Source of the DNA: Hymenobacter canadensis
GTDB lineage: Bacteria > Bacteroidota > Bacteroidia > Cytophagales > Hymenobacteraceae
Reading direction: 5' to 3'
Assembly: GCF_027359925.1 (NCBI RefSeq)
Contig: NZ_CP114767.1
Coordinates: forward strand, 620,001 to 684,000
DNA: 64,000 bases
Notes under the pieces: generated by a model
Seen by the model: the letters and a program-made list of their open reading frames with translations, nothing else
Databases searched by the model: none
Told to the model about the DNA's origin: nothing
Shown: positions 17,174 through 25,993 of the stretch, piece after piece
Layout of the letters: each line of letters begins with the position of its first letter
Numbering within the stretch: position 1 is the first letter of the stretch
Program-made: the position numbers and the translations under genes

Positions 17174-18271
17174 ATGAAAACCATCCATCTCGCCGTTTTT
17201 CCCGCCGACGGCATTGGCCCCGAGGTGATTGCCGCAAGCCGGCAGGTGCTGCGGAAGCTGGAGCAGCTGCACGCCGGGGTGCGCTTCGAGTGCCGGGAGT
17301 TCGACTGGAGCTCTGCCTACTACCACCAGACCGGCGCCATGATGCCGCCCGACGGCCTGCAGCAGCTGGAGGCGGGCGGCTTCGACGCTATTCTGATGGG
17401 CCCAGTGGGCAGCCCCACCATTCCCGACCACATCACGCTGTGGGGCCTGCTGCTGGCCATCCGCCAGGGCTTCGACCAGTACGTGAACCTGCGGCCCATG
17501 CGCCTGCTGCCGGGCGTGGCCAGCCCCCTGCGCAACGCGGCGCAGCACCCGATCAATATGGTGTGCGTCCGCGAAAACTCCGAAGGCGAGTATGCGGGCG
17601 TGGGCGGCCGGGTGCACCAGGGCAAGGCGCGGGAAGTAGCCCTCCAGACGACGGTGTTCACGCGCAGCATCACGGAGCGGGTGATGCGCTTTGCCTTCGA
17701 CTACGCCCAACAGCACGGCCACCAGCTGGTCACCAACGTCACCAAGTCGAACAGCATGCAGTACAATATGGTGTTCTGGGACGAGGTGTTTGAGCAAGTG
17801 GCCGCCCAGTATCCCGCCCAGGCCACCGACCAGCAGCTGGTAGATTCCATGACGGCCCGGATGGTAAGCCAGCCGGAAACCGTGGAGCTGTTCGTGGCCT
17901 CCAACCTGTTTGGCGACATCCTGAGCGACCTGGGGGCGGCCCTGACCGGCAGCATGGGCCTGGCACCCAGCGCCAACCTGAACCCCGAGCGCCAGTACCC
18001 CAGCCTGTTTCAGGCCATTCACGGCTCGGCCTTCAGTTTGGTGGGCAAGAACGTGGCCAACCCGATTGCCAGCATCTGGTCGGTGCAGCTGATGCTGGCG
18101 TTTCTGGGCGAAACGGAACTGGCGGCCCAGCTTATGGTCGCCATTGAAACGGTGTTGCGGGAGCAGCGCGTCCGCACGCCTGACCTGGGCGGCCGCAATT
18201 CCACCACCGACATGACCGAGGCGGTGTGCCAGGCCCTCGAAGCCGCGTCCGCGCCCGCCCGGCCCCGCTGA
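17174..18271 (+). CDS. dmlA: D-malate / tartrate dehydrogenase (decarboxylating)
   Basis: A 365-residue beta-decarboxylating dehydrogenase of the isopropylmalate/isocitrate family, oxidising a 2-hydroxy acid with NAD and releasing CO2. Motifs are PADGIGPEV at the N-terminus, VRENSEGEYAGVGGR (the form found in tartrate/D-malate dehydrogenases rather than LeuB), the TNVTKSNSMQYN block with the catalytic Lys, VDSMTARMV, SNLFGDILSDLGAA (metal-binding Asp residues) and HGSAFSLVGKNVANP. The ATG at 17174 lies 13 bases after the dctA stop. Assignment to D-malate versus tartrate is inferred from motif type and the DctA neighbour, and homoisocitrate-like activity is not excluded. Confidence 0.85.
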   Translation: MKTIHLAVFPADGIGPEVIAASRQVLRKLEQLHAGVRFECREFDWSSAYYHQTGAMMPPDGLQQLEAGGFDAILMGPVGSPTIPDHITLWGLLLAIRQGFDQYVNLRPMRLLPGVASPLRNAAQHPINMVCVRENSEGEYAGVGGRVHQGKAREVALQTTVFTRSITERVMRFAFDYAQQHGHQLVTNVTKSNSMQYNMVFWDEVFEQVAAQYPAQATDQQLVDSMTARMVSQPETVELFVASNLFGDILSDLGAALTGSMGLAPSANLNPERQYPSLFQAIHGSAFSLVGKNVANPIASIWSVQLMLAFLGETELAAQLMVAIETVLREQRVRTPDLGGRNSTTDMTEAVCQALEAASAPARPR

Positions 18272-18423
18272 TAGGTCAAGTGCAACTGGCAGATAAAGAG
18301 CCGCCAACGGGATTTGTGGAAGCTCAATGAACCTGAATGTTGGACGATTTGTATAATGAACATCCATTTCGCCAAGTTCTGCTTATGCTCAACGCTGGCC
18401 TTCGGTTCATACAAGCTTCCTTC

Positions 18424-18849
18424 ATGCACCACATCATTTACCTGAGCAGCGCAACAAAGCCCATGAGCGGCGACGATCTGACAAAGCTGCTGGGCCAGTG
18501 CCGCCAAAACAACGAGCAGCTGGGTATCACCGGGGCGCTGGTTTATGGCGGCGGGCAGTTTATGCAGATTATGGAGGGCGACGAAGCCATCGTGCAGGCC
18601 CTCTACGACAAAGTGGAAAACGACCCCCGCCACACCGGCGTGATGAAGCTGGCCGACAAGGACATTCCGCACCGCAGCTTTGGCAGCTGGTCGATGGCCT
18701 TTGATACGGTGGCGGCCGACGCGCTGCCAGCCGTGGATGGCTACGCCACGCCCGACGAGCTGCTGCGCACCCTGCCCGGCAGCCTGAGCGGCGCCGACGA
18801 CCTGCTGTACTCCATGCTGCGCACCACCGTCGGCGAAACGGCCAGCTAG
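18424..18849 (+). CDS. BLUF-domain blue-light sensor, short
   Basis: A 141-residue stand-alone BLUF protein, a flavin-binding blue-light sensor with no output domain fused to it. The photochemical residues are all present: Tyr6 (HHIIYLSSA), Asn30 (CRQNNEQLGITG), Gln48 (GQFMQIMEG) and Trp89/Met91 (FGSWSMAF). About 45 residues follow as the C-terminal helical cap. The ATG at 18424 starts the domain exactly, while an upstream in-frame ATG at 18337 would add 29 residues unlike the family. It probably signals through protein-protein contacts. No obvious partner (cyclase, EAL or antirepressor) is adjacent. A terminator follows. Confidence 0.93.
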   Translation: MHHIIYLSSATKPMSGDDLTKLLGQCRQNNEQLGITGALVYGGGQFMQIMEGDEAIVQALYDKVENDPRHTGVMKLADKDIPHRSFGSWSMAFDTVAADALPAVDGYATPDELLRTLPGSLSGADDLLYSMLRTTVGETAS

Positions 18850-18870
18850 CCGGTTTCCTCCGAAAAAAAC

Positions 18871-18905
18871 AAGCCCGCGACTCCACCGGAGGCGCGGGCT
18901 TTTCT
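18871..18905. terminator. Bidirectional terminator between BLUF and TonB receptor genes
   Basis: AAGCCCGCG (18871-18879) and CGCGGGCTT (18893-18901) form a stem, with an A-run on the left and a T-run on the right. It serves the two convergent genes. Confidence 0.8.
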
Positions 18906-18941
18906 ATGGGCTGAGGTCAGGCGGCTGCCAGAACGGCCCGG

Positions 18942-21398
18942 CTAAAACTCCACGATAAAGCCGATGGTAGGCAGCACCGTGCCGCTGTTGTTGTCGAGCA
19001 GGAACGGTATGGCGTTGGAGCCGTCGGGGCGCAGGGGCTGGCCGTCGGTGCTCACGAACTCGGCGTTGTCGGGGGTGCGCTGGAAGGTGTAGCTGGGCGC
19101 CGCCGGCGACTTCAGGGCCAGCACGTTCTGCACGTCCACGTAGAGGTCAAACGTGAGGCGGCGCAGGTTGATTTTCTTGTCGAGGCGCAGATCCAGCTGC
19201 TGGAAGGTGCCCAGGCGCAGCGTGTTCAGGCGGTTGTAGTCGAGCACGCCCTGCCCGATAGTGAGGTAGTTCTGCTGCGAAGCGTCGTCGTCGAAGGGCG
19301 TGTAGGGGGCGCCGCCGGCCAGCCGGTACTTGGCGCCCAACTCCCAGCCCCGCCCGAACTTGCGCCCCAGCAGCACCGAGGCCAAATGGCGCGTGTCCCA
19401 GGCCGAAGGCTTGTAGCGGCCATCCAGACCCGTAAACTCGCTGGTAAAGAGCGTGTAGGACGTCACGGCAAACAGGTTGCGGGTCAGCTTCTGCTGAAAG
19501 AAAAACTCGCCCCCAAAGGCCCGGCCCTTGCCAATGCTGGTCACGGCCTCGTTGCCGAGGGCCACGAAGTCGCCGCCCAGATTGGCCAGGCTGATACCGT
19601 CGCGCGTGTTGACAGGGTAGTGGTCATACTGCTTCCAGAAGGCTTCCACCGTGAAGCGGCGGCTTGCCGAGGGCAGAAACTCTAGGCCCGCCACGTAGTG
19701 CATGCTGCCGATGTAGCGGTTGGACTTGTTCACGAGCTGGCCGGCCGCGTCGCGGAAGCCGAGCAGGGTGGAGGGTGGAATCTTGTAGTAGCGCCCGATG
19801 CTGGCGTTCAGGTTCCAGCGCGAGGCCAGCGCATACGACGCCGACACCCGTGGCGACACCGTGCGCAGCAGGTTGGCCCCGCCCTCCGTAAACGAGTTGC
19901 CATCGGCCCGCAGCCCCGCCGACACCGTCAGCCGGTCATCCGCGAGAAACGGCCGCGTGACCTGCGCAAACGCCCCGAAGCGCGCAAACTGCAGGTCTGA
20001 CTGAAACCGCACGTTCACGGCCGGCTGCTGCACCGAGCCGTCGGGGTTGAGCACGGCCTGGCGCAGGCGGTTGAAGTAGCGGTTGTCGTAGCTGATAAGC
20101 TGGCCCACGGCTCCGTAGGCGTACTGCCACTTGCCCAGGCTGCGGTTGATGTCGAGGCGAAGCTTGTTTTCCACCTCACCGGAGCGGGTCTGGAACACGC
20201 GCCGGCTTTCGTCGCCCTCAAATTCGGCACCACCCTCAAAGAAGTCGGCCTGGTTGCTGAGCTGGGTGCGGCTGAGGGCCAGGTTGAGGTAGCCGCGCTC
20301 CAGCAGCTGCCGCAAGCTCACGCCCACGGTGTAGTTCCACTGGTCGATGGTGGGCGTGTTGCGGATGGTGTAGGTGTTTTCGGGCGTGGATTTGCGCGGC
20401 ACGGCCACCTCGAAGTGGTCCAGCGCACCCAGGCCCAGGGCCGTGAGCGTGGTTTTGGGGCCCAGCTTAGTGGTGATTTTAAACTGCGAGTCCCAATAGT
20501 CGGGCCGGATGGGCAAATCAATCAGCTTGAACAGCACCTGCAGGTAGGAGCGGCGCACCGAGGCCAGAAACGTGGTATTCTTGGCCAGCGGCCCTTCCAG
20601 CGTGCCAGCCACCTCGGTGCCGCTCAGGCGCACGTTACCCTGGATTCGGTCGGGGTTGCCGTCGCGCTGCCGGAACTGCAGCACGCTGCTAAGCGTGTTG
20701 TCGTAGCGCGCCTCGAAGGCCGACGTGCTCAGCGTCACGTCCTCGATAAAGCTCACGTTGAGCATGCCGGCCGGCCCGCCCGCGCTGCCCTGGGTCTGGA
20801 AGTGGTTGATGACCGGCACCTCGATGCCGTCGAGGTAGTACACGTTTTCGTTGGGCGCGCCGCCCCGGATGATGATGTCGTTGCGGAAGCCGGCGGTGCC
20901 GCCCGTGCCGCCGCCGCCCACACCGGGCAGCACCTGCACCACCTTCGAAATGTCGAAGTTGCCGCCGGGGTTGCTCTTGATTTCCTCCACGTTGAGGCGT
21001 TGCACGCTCAGCGGCGTTTCGGCCGTAGCCACCCGGATGGCGCGGCTGGCCGTCACCTGCACCTCGCCCAGCGCCTGCGCCGCCGGCGCCAGCTGCAAAC
21101 TCACGATGTTGGCGTTGCCGCTGGTGATGACCACGTTGGCGCGCAGCAGCGGCTCGTAGCCCACAAACGACACCCGCACATTATAGCTGCCCGTCGGAAT
21201 ATCAGCCAGCCGGAACCGGCCCTGCTCGTCGGTGGCGGTGCCCAGGCTGGTGCCTTCCAGGGCCACCGTCACGCCGGGCAGCAGCTGCTGGGTGGCCCGG
21301 TCGCGGATGGTGCCGCTGAGCACGCCCGTGCTTTGGGCCAGGGCCGGCAGCTGCAGCAGAATCAGGAAGGCAACAGTCAGAAAGTAGCGGAGAGGCAT
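18942..21398 (-). CDS. TonB-dependent receptor with carboxypeptidase-like domain
   Basis: An 818-residue outer-membrane receptor. It has a signal peptide (MPLRYFLTVAFLILLQLPALAQ), a carboxypeptidase-regulatory-like domain (about 25-105, with DEQGRFRLADIPTGSYNVRVSFVGYEP), a plug with IIIRGGAPNENVYYLDGIEVP near 175, and a beta-barrel ending in Phe (GFIVEF). This shorter type occurs singly in Bacteroidota without SusD and is often linked to metal or cofactor uptake, but the ligand is unknown here. The start at 21398 gives the clean signal peptide. It is divergent from the UvrA2-like gene, with about 154 bases between starts. Confidence 0.92.
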   Translation of the reverse strand: MPLRYFLTVAFLILLQLPALAQSTGVLSGTIRDRATQQLLPGVTVALEGTSLGTATDEQGRFRLADIPTGSYNVRVSFVGYEPLLRANVVITSGNANIVSLQLAPAAQALGEVQVTASRAIRVATAETPLSVQRLNVEEIKSNPGGNFDISKVVQVLPGVGGGGTGGTAGFRNDIIIRGGAPNENVYYLDGIEVPVINHFQTQGSAGGPAGMLNVSFIEDVTLSTSAFEARYDNTLSSVLQFRQRDGNPDRIQGNVRLSGTEVAGTLEGPLAKNTTFLASVRRSYLQVLFKLIDLPIRPDYWDSQFKITTKLGPKTTLTALGLGALDHFEVAVPRKSTPENTYTIRNTPTIDQWNYTVGVSLRQLLERGYLNLALSRTQLSNQADFFEGGAEFEGDESRRVFQTRSGEVENKLRLDINRSLGKWQYAYGAVGQLISYDNRYFNRLRQAVLNPDGSVQQPAVNVRFQSDLQFARFGAFAQVTRPFLADDRLTVSAGLRADGNSFTEGGANLLRTVSPRVSASYALASRWNLNASIGRYYKIPPSTLLGFRDAAGQLVNKSNRYIGSMHYVAGLEFLPSASRRFTVEAFWKQYDHYPVNTRDGISLANLGGDFVALGNEAVTSIGKGRAFGGEFFFQQKLTRNLFAVTSYTLFTSEFTGLDGRYKPSAWDTRHLASVLLGRKFGRGWELGAKYRLAGGAPYTPFDDDASQQNYLTIGQGVLDYNRLNTLRLGTFQQLDLRLDKKINLRRLTFDLYVDVQNVLALKSPAAPSYTFQRTPDNAEFVSTDGQPLRPDGSNAIPFLLDNNSGTVLPTIGFIVEF

Positions 21399-21552
21399 AG
21401 GCGGAAAGGTGGTTTCAGCCCTGTGAACCCGGGCCGGATGGATATGTTTGGGCGCGCGGCGGGCCCGGTGTTTGGGGCCGCCACTAACCTGCCGACGGCG
21501 CAGCAAGTATACGCAGACGCGGCCGCCTACTCCCGGCGCCTTTTTTCTATAT

Positions 21553-24102
21553 ATGGCAGTTACCCCATCTTCGTCTCCATCCTCTTCCCCCGACCCCAAA
21601 GCCGGCTACGTGCGCGTGCGCGGCGCCCGGGAGCACAACCTCAAAAACGTCAGCGTAGACATTCCGCGCGATGCGCTGGTGGTATTTACCGGCGTGTCGG
21701 GCTCCGGCAAATCCAGTCTGGCTTTCGGTACGCTCTATGCCGAAGCCCAGCGCCGCTACCTGGAGTCGGTGTCGCCGTATGCGCGGCGGCTGTTCCACCA
21801 GATGGCCGTGCCCGAGGTAGATTCCATTGAGGGCCTGCCGCCGGCCGTGGCTTTGCAGCAGCAGCGCGGCACGCCCACCACCCGCTCGTCGGTGGGCTCG
21901 GTCACTACGCTGTCCAACCTGGTGCGCATGCTCTACTCGCGGGCCGGCGACTACCCGGCCGGGCAGGGCATTGTGTACGCCGAAGGCTTTTCGGCCAACA
22001 CGCCCGAAGGCGCCTGCCCTACCTGCCACGGCCTGGGCCGCGTGTATGAAGTCACGGAGCAAAGCATGGTGCCCGACCCCACGCTCACCATCCGGGAGCG
22101 GGCCATTGCGGCCTGGCCCCAGGCCTGGGGCGGCCAGAACCAGCGCGACATCCTCGTGACGCTGGGCTACGACGTGGACATCCCGTGGCAGGAGCTGCCC
22201 CAGAAGCAGCGCGACTGGATTCTGTTCACCGAGGAGCAACCCGTGGTGCCCGTGTACCCCGGCTACTCGCCCCAGGAAACCCAGCGGGCCGTGAAGCGCC
22301 GGGAGTCGCCGAACTACATGGGCACGTTTAGCAGCGTGCGGCGCCACGTGCTGCATACCTTCGGCACCACCCAGAGCCCGCTCATGAAAAAGCGCGCTTT
22401 GCAGTACATGCTCAGCCAGGAGTGCCCCACCTGCCACGGCAAGCGGCTGCGGTGCGAGGCGCTGTCCGTCACGTTTGCCGGGCTGGATATTACCGACTTC
22501 TCGGCGCTGCCGCTCAAGCGGGTGGCGGCGCTGCTGGAGCCCTACGCCCGTGGCACCGCCGCCCGCCAAACCCACGATGCCGAGCACCCCGAGCAGGCCG
22601 AAGTGGCCCACCGCATCGCGCAGGATTTGTGCGCCCGCCTGGAAGTGTTGCTGGATCTGGGCCTCGGATACCTGTCGCTGGAGCGTAGCACGCCCACGTT
22701 GTCGCCGGGCGAGCTGCAGCGGCTGCGGTTGGCTACGCAGCTGTACTCCAACCTGTTTGGGGTGGTGTATGTGCTCGATGAGCCCTCGGCCGGCCTGCAT
22801 CCGTCCGACACCGAAGCCCTGCTTTCGGCGCTGGCCAGTCTGCGCCAGGCCGGCAACTCGCTGTTCGTGGTGGAGCACAACCTCGACGTGGTGCGCCAGG
22901 CCGACTGGCTGGTAGACGTGGGCCCCGCCGCCGGCGAGCTGGGCGGCGAAATCCTCTACAGCGGCCCGCCAGCAGGCTTGGCAGACGTAGAAGCCTCCCA
23001 GACGCGCCACTTCCTGTACCCCGCGCCCGCCACGGCCCCGGCTGCCGCCCCTCGCGAGCCGCAAGGCTGGCTGCAGCTGGCCGGCGTCCGGCGCAATAAC
23101 CTCGACGGCCTCGACGTGCAGTTTCCGCTGGGCGTGCTCACCACCGTTACGGGCGTGTCGGGCTCCGGCAAGTCCAGCCTCGTGAGCCAGGTGCTGGTGG
23201 AGCTGGTGGCCGCGCATCTGGGCCACGAACTAGTATCGGAAGAAGACGAAGCGGCCGACCCGCTGGAACGCGCCGCCACTCCTTCAGTCGGTGGCCGCAT
23301 CGTAGCCGGCCTGGAAAACATCAAGCGGCTGGTGCGTGTGGATCAGAAACCCATCGGGCGGACGCCGCGTTCCAACATGGCCACCTACACCGGCCTGTTC
23401 GACCACGTGCGCAAGCTGTTTGCCGCCACGCCCGCCGCCCGCAAGCGCCGCTACGACGCCGGCCGCTTCAGCTTCAACGTGGCCAAAGGGCGCTGCGAGA
23501 AGTGCCAGGGCGAAGGGTTTGTGATGGTAGAGCTGCTGTTTTTGCCGAGTGTGTACGCGCCGTGCCCGGTTTGTCACGGTGCCCGCTACAACGCCCAGAC
23601 CCTGGAAATCACCTACCGCGACAAGAACATTGCCGAGGTGCTGGGTTTGACCGTGGATGCCGCCTGGGAGTTCTTTGCGGATGAGCCCACCGTGCAGCGC
23701 GCCCTCACGGTGCTGCGCGAAGTGGGCCTCGGCTACCTGCGCCTGGGGCAGCCTGCCACCGAGCTCAGCGGTGGCGAGGCCCAGCGCATCAAGCTGGCCA
23801 CCGAGCTGCAGAAGGCCCAGCGCGGCCAGTCGCTCTACGTCCTCGACGAGCCCACCACCGGCCTGCACCCCGCCGACGTGGTGCGCCTGCTCACCCAGCT
23901 CAACCGCCTCGTGGAGGCCGGCAACACCGTCATCGTAGTGGAGCACGACATGCGCGTAGTAGCCGCCTCCGACTGGGTGCTCGACATGGGCCCCGGCGCC
24001 GGCGACGAAGGCGGCCAGGTGGTAGTGGCCGGCCCGCCCGCCGAAGTAGCCAAATCCAAAAAAAGCCGCACGGCGCCCTATCTGGCCCGGTTTCGGCCGT
24101 AG
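21553..24102 (+). CDS. UvrA2-like excinuclease ABC subunit A paralogue
   Basis: An 849-residue tandem ABC ATPase of the UvrA family, about 100 residues shorter than canonical UvrA. This matches the UvrA2/DrrC-like class, which lacks the UvrB-binding region and is linked to damage or drug tolerance. Walker A motifs lie at about 47-54 and 534-541 (GVSGSGKS in both). Zinc-module cysteines are seen in CPTCHGLGR and [11 protein letters not shown], and CEKCQGEGF with [14 protein letters not shown]. The second ABC signature is the standard LSGGEAQR; the first is altered to LSPGELQR. The ATG at 21553 leaves a short Ser/Pro-rich lead before the first domain. A bidirectional terminator follows. Confidence 0.9.
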   Translation: MAVTPSSSPSSSPDPKAGYVRVRGAREHNLKNVSVDIPRDALVVFTGVSGSGKSSLAFGTLYAEAQRRYLESVSPYARRLFHQMAVPEVDSIEGLPPAVALQQQRGTPTTRSSVGSVTTLSNLVRMLYSRAGDYPAGQGIVYAEGFSANTPEGACPTCHGLGRVYEVTEQSMVPDPTLTIRERAIAAWPQAWGGQNQRDILVTLGYDVDIPWQELPQKQRDWILFTEEQPVVPVYPGYSPQETQRAVKRRESPNYMGTFSSVRRHVLHTFGTTQSPLMKKRALQYMLSQECPTCHGKRLRCEALSVTFAGLDITDFSALPLKRVAALLEPYARGTAARQTHDAEHPEQAEVAHRIAQDLCARLEVLLDLGLGYLSLERSTPTLSPGELQRLRLATQLYSNLFGVVYVLDEPSAGLHPSDTEALLSALASLRQAGNSLFVVEHNLDVVRQADWLVDVGPAAGELGGEILYSGPPAGLADVEASQTRHFLYPAPATAPAAAPREPQGWLQLAGVRRNNLDGLDVQFPLGVLTTVTGVSGSGKSSLVSQVLVELVAAHLGHELVSEEDEAADPLERAATPSVGGRIVAGLENIKRLVRVDQKPIGRTPRSNMATYTGLFDHVRKLFAATPAARKRRYDAGRFSFNVAKGRCEKCQGEGFVMVELLFLPSVYAPCPVCHGARYNAQTLEITYRDKNIAEVLGLTVDAAWEFFADEPTVQRALTVLREVGLGYLRLGQPATELSGGEAQRIKLATELQKAQRGQSLYVLDEPTTGLHPADVVRLLTQLNRLVEAGNTVIVVEHDMRVVAASDWVLDMGPGAGDEGGQVVVAGPPAEVAKSKKSRTAPYLARFRP

Positions 24103-24125
24103 GGAAGGAGCTATGAGGCCACATG

Positions 24126-24166
24126 AAAACGGCCGCTTCCTGAAGGTCAGGAAGCGGCCGTTTTTG
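24126..24166. terminator. Bidirectional terminator after UvrA2-like gene and TetR gene
   Basis: AAAACGGCCGCTTCCTGA pairs with TCAGGAAGCGGCCGTTTT (24126-24164) over a short loop. It lies between the two convergent stop codons. Confidence 0.9.
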
Positions 24167-24182
24167 TGCGTCTGGGGAGCGG

Positions 24183-24734
24183 CTACTGGTGCAGATCGGC
24201 CAGGCCGGGGTGCGTGTAGATGCGCTTGATGTAGGTGTTGAGGCGGTTCAGTATCTCGGCGTCTTCCTCGTGCAGCAGCTGGCGCCACAGCGCCTGCACC
24301 AGCAGCGTGAGGTGGTAGGTGGCCAGGTCCGGCTGCGCGTAGCCCAGGTCGATGAAGGCCTTGTTGAGCAGCGCATATACCGGCAGCATGAACTTCTGAA
24401 AGTGCTTCTGCACTACCTCCTTGTCGAAGGCCTTGTCCTGCAGCGTCCAGAACGCCCGTTCTTCCCGCACCAGCTTATAGGGCAGGTCGATGACCTTCTG
24501 CACCAGGGCCGAGGCGTCGTCCTCGGTGAGCATGCCGCGGTTGGCTTCCACAATGCGCTTGTAGCCATCCTTGATGATGGACTCAAACAGCTTGTCTTTG
24601 CTCTGGAAGTATTTAAAAATCAACGGCTCCGAAACGCCGGCTTCTTTGGCGATGAGGGCAGTGGAAGTATGGTCGTAGCCCCGGTCGGCAAACAGCTGCA
24701 AGGCAGTTTGCTCAATTCGCTGGTAGCTTTTCAT
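24183..24734 (-). CDS. TetR/AcrR-family transcriptional regulator
   Basis: A 183-residue regulator with an N-terminal HTH (about 1-47: IEQTALQLFADRGYDHTSTALIAKEAGVSEPLIFKYFQSKDKL pattern) and an all-helical ligand-binding domain. The start at ATG 24734 sets the family N-terminus exactly. TetR proteins usually repress a neighbouring efflux or catabolic gene. Here the convergent neighbour is the UvrA2-like ATPase, and upstream lies a long non-coding stretch, so self-regulation is the safest guess. The ligand is unknown. Confidence 0.88.
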   Translation of the reverse strand: MKSYQRIEQTALQLFADRGYDHTSTALIAKEAGVSEPLIFKYFQSKDKLFESIIKDGYKRIVEANRGMLTEDDASALVQKVIDLPYKLVREERAFWTLQDKAFDKEVVQKHFQKFMLPVYALLNKAFIDLGYAQPDLATYHLTLLVQALWRQLLHEEDAEILNRLNTYIKRIYTHPGLADLHQ

Positions 24735-25375
24735 AGTGCAGTGAGGTGAGGTAGGCGAGGGGCGCGGCCGAAGCCGACTAATGATGAAACCAGCCGAATG
24801 CCAACGGCCCAATGCTGGCCGGCAAGGTCAAAAATAGAGAGTAGGGCGCAATACCCGGCATACTGGCCGCAACTATCACTCTCTGAACTATAATTTTCCA
24901 TTAGTAACGGCCCAGGCAGGTTTTTTGTTGATGTCTCCATTCCCGTTCCGTCCGGGAAGCGGCCTGATCATCAGTGCAAAAACGCGCGGTCCAGGCGGGT
25001 GGCTGCCACGCGTGGCAATCTGTTTCTATTCCAATGTAGCCCGGCTTGGACTTCATCCGCAGAGGCTGAAGCAGCTCAAATGAGACAATGTGGTTGGTTG
25101 ACGGATTGATACATAAACTCATTTTTGCATATATGTACTTTATTAATATGAAAGCGCACTATAAGGGTTTAAAGGAGGGGCAGGATTGTCTTTTAAATTG
25201 TGTTAACAATTTGTTAATGTTGGGACGTTATCCAGGCAAAAGTAGCTGTAAGCTACGTTGAACTGCCGGCTTATTCTACTGGAAGAGGCGGGCGGTAAAT
25301 TGCATTATGCAGGTAAATCTCCCGGGTGGTAAAAGCAAATGCCGTAAACTGCCGCCTCAACAAACTTCAAAAGTT
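24735..25375. other. 640-base intergenic region, partly AT-rich
   Basis: No convincing gene here. The 25080-25240 part is much richer in A+T than the window average and holds a perfect palindrome at 25203-25217 and a small hairpin, GTAGC-TGTAA-GCTAC (25242-25256). TATTTTTG on the minus strand (24836-24829) could be a -7 box for the TetR gene. An open frame on the minus strand at 24901-25122 has no recognisable features. Confidence 0.6.
25203..25217. promoter_or_regulatory. Possible operator: 15-bp perfect palindrome
   Basis: TTAACAA-T-TTGTTAA is an exact odd-length palindrome in an AT-rich stretch, about 160 bases upstream of the small secreted-protein gene. The form suits a dimeric repressor, but AT-rich sequence yields such palindromes by chance more readily. 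Confidence 0.3.
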
Positions 25376-25663
25376 ATGATGAAGCGCATGATTTCGGCCG
25401 CTTTGCTTTCAATGCTGAGCACGGGTATGCTGATGGCCCAGGGTACGCCCGCTCCCGTGCAGGGCACTCCTGCCACCGTACAGACCACGCCTGCTCCCAT
25501 GCAGGGCACGCCTGCCACCACCCAGCCCACCGACACCACCAAAGTGAAGGTAACCGACGACCAGACCAAAGTGAAAACCGAGGATGGCAAAGTAAAGACC
25601 GATAAAAAGGCCCGTAAAGTGAAAGTAAAAAAGGAGGCTACGGCTCCTGCTTCGCAGAAGTAA
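25376..25663 (+). CDS. Small secreted protein with TPAPVQ repeats and Lys-rich tail
   Basis: A 95-residue protein not recognised as a known family. A signal peptide (MMKRMISAALLSMLSTGMLMAQ) is followed by a short Pro/Thr/Gln repeat (GTPAPVQ, GTPATVQ, TTPAPMQ, GTPATTQ; about residues 23-52) and a charged tail alternating Lys with Val and Thr (KVKVTDD, KVKTEDGKVKTDKKARKVKVKKE). The coding frame has its own strong terminator, which supports a real gene. The mature protein would be disordered, periplasmic or surface-exposed and basic. The function is unknown. The repeat could arise by slippage. Confidence 0.7.
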   Translation: MMKRMISAALLSMLSTGMLMAQGTPAPVQGTPATVQTTPAPMQGTPATTQPTDTTKVKVTDDQTKVKTEDGKVKTDKKARKVKVKKEATAPASQK

Positions 25664-25683
25664 GCCTTTCCGAAAATTTGTTG

Positions 25684-25720
25684 AAAAACCGTCTCTGCGA
25701 CTGCAGAGGCGGTTTTTTTG
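25684..25720 (+). terminator. Terminator after the Lys-rich protein gene
   Basis: AAAAACCGTCTCTGC and GCAGAGGCGGTTTTTTT form a stem with a GACT loop (one non-Watson-Crick pair) followed by a T-run. The remaining 270 bases to the next gene show no gene. Confidence 0.88.
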
Positions 25721-25993
25721 TGTGCAGTATCCGGGCCTGAAGCCTGTCGGCCGTTGGCTTTGCCCGCAGACAGCGCCTAAGCCCACCGCAAAGGCGCTGA
25801 ATATTCGTGTAGCGACATAACACCGCCGTTCGGGTGTGCGTAGAGAGGAGCAAGACCAGAGCCGGAGCCGTTGTTGCGCGCAGACCAGAGGATAGTGTTG
25901 ATCTGAACCAGTTGGCGGGGCGGTGGTTTGTACCACGCCGCTCCTGCTGACGTCAAACGTCCGGCCACCCTTTTATCACATTTGCTTTTCCTC

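Noticed and set aside
20415..21830. 471-codon plus-strand frame over the TonB receptor and into the UvrA2-like gene
   Set aside because: Overlaps two confident genes; low-complexity His/Gln/Arg-rich translation.
24901..25122. 73-codon minus-strand frame as a small gene
   Set aside because: No recognisable start context, motif or terminator; left as non-coding.
24735..25375. Riboswitch or structured RNA leader in the long gap
   Set aside because: Only a small hairpin and a palindrome are seen; no known aptamer core such as TPP, cobalamin or SAM motifs.
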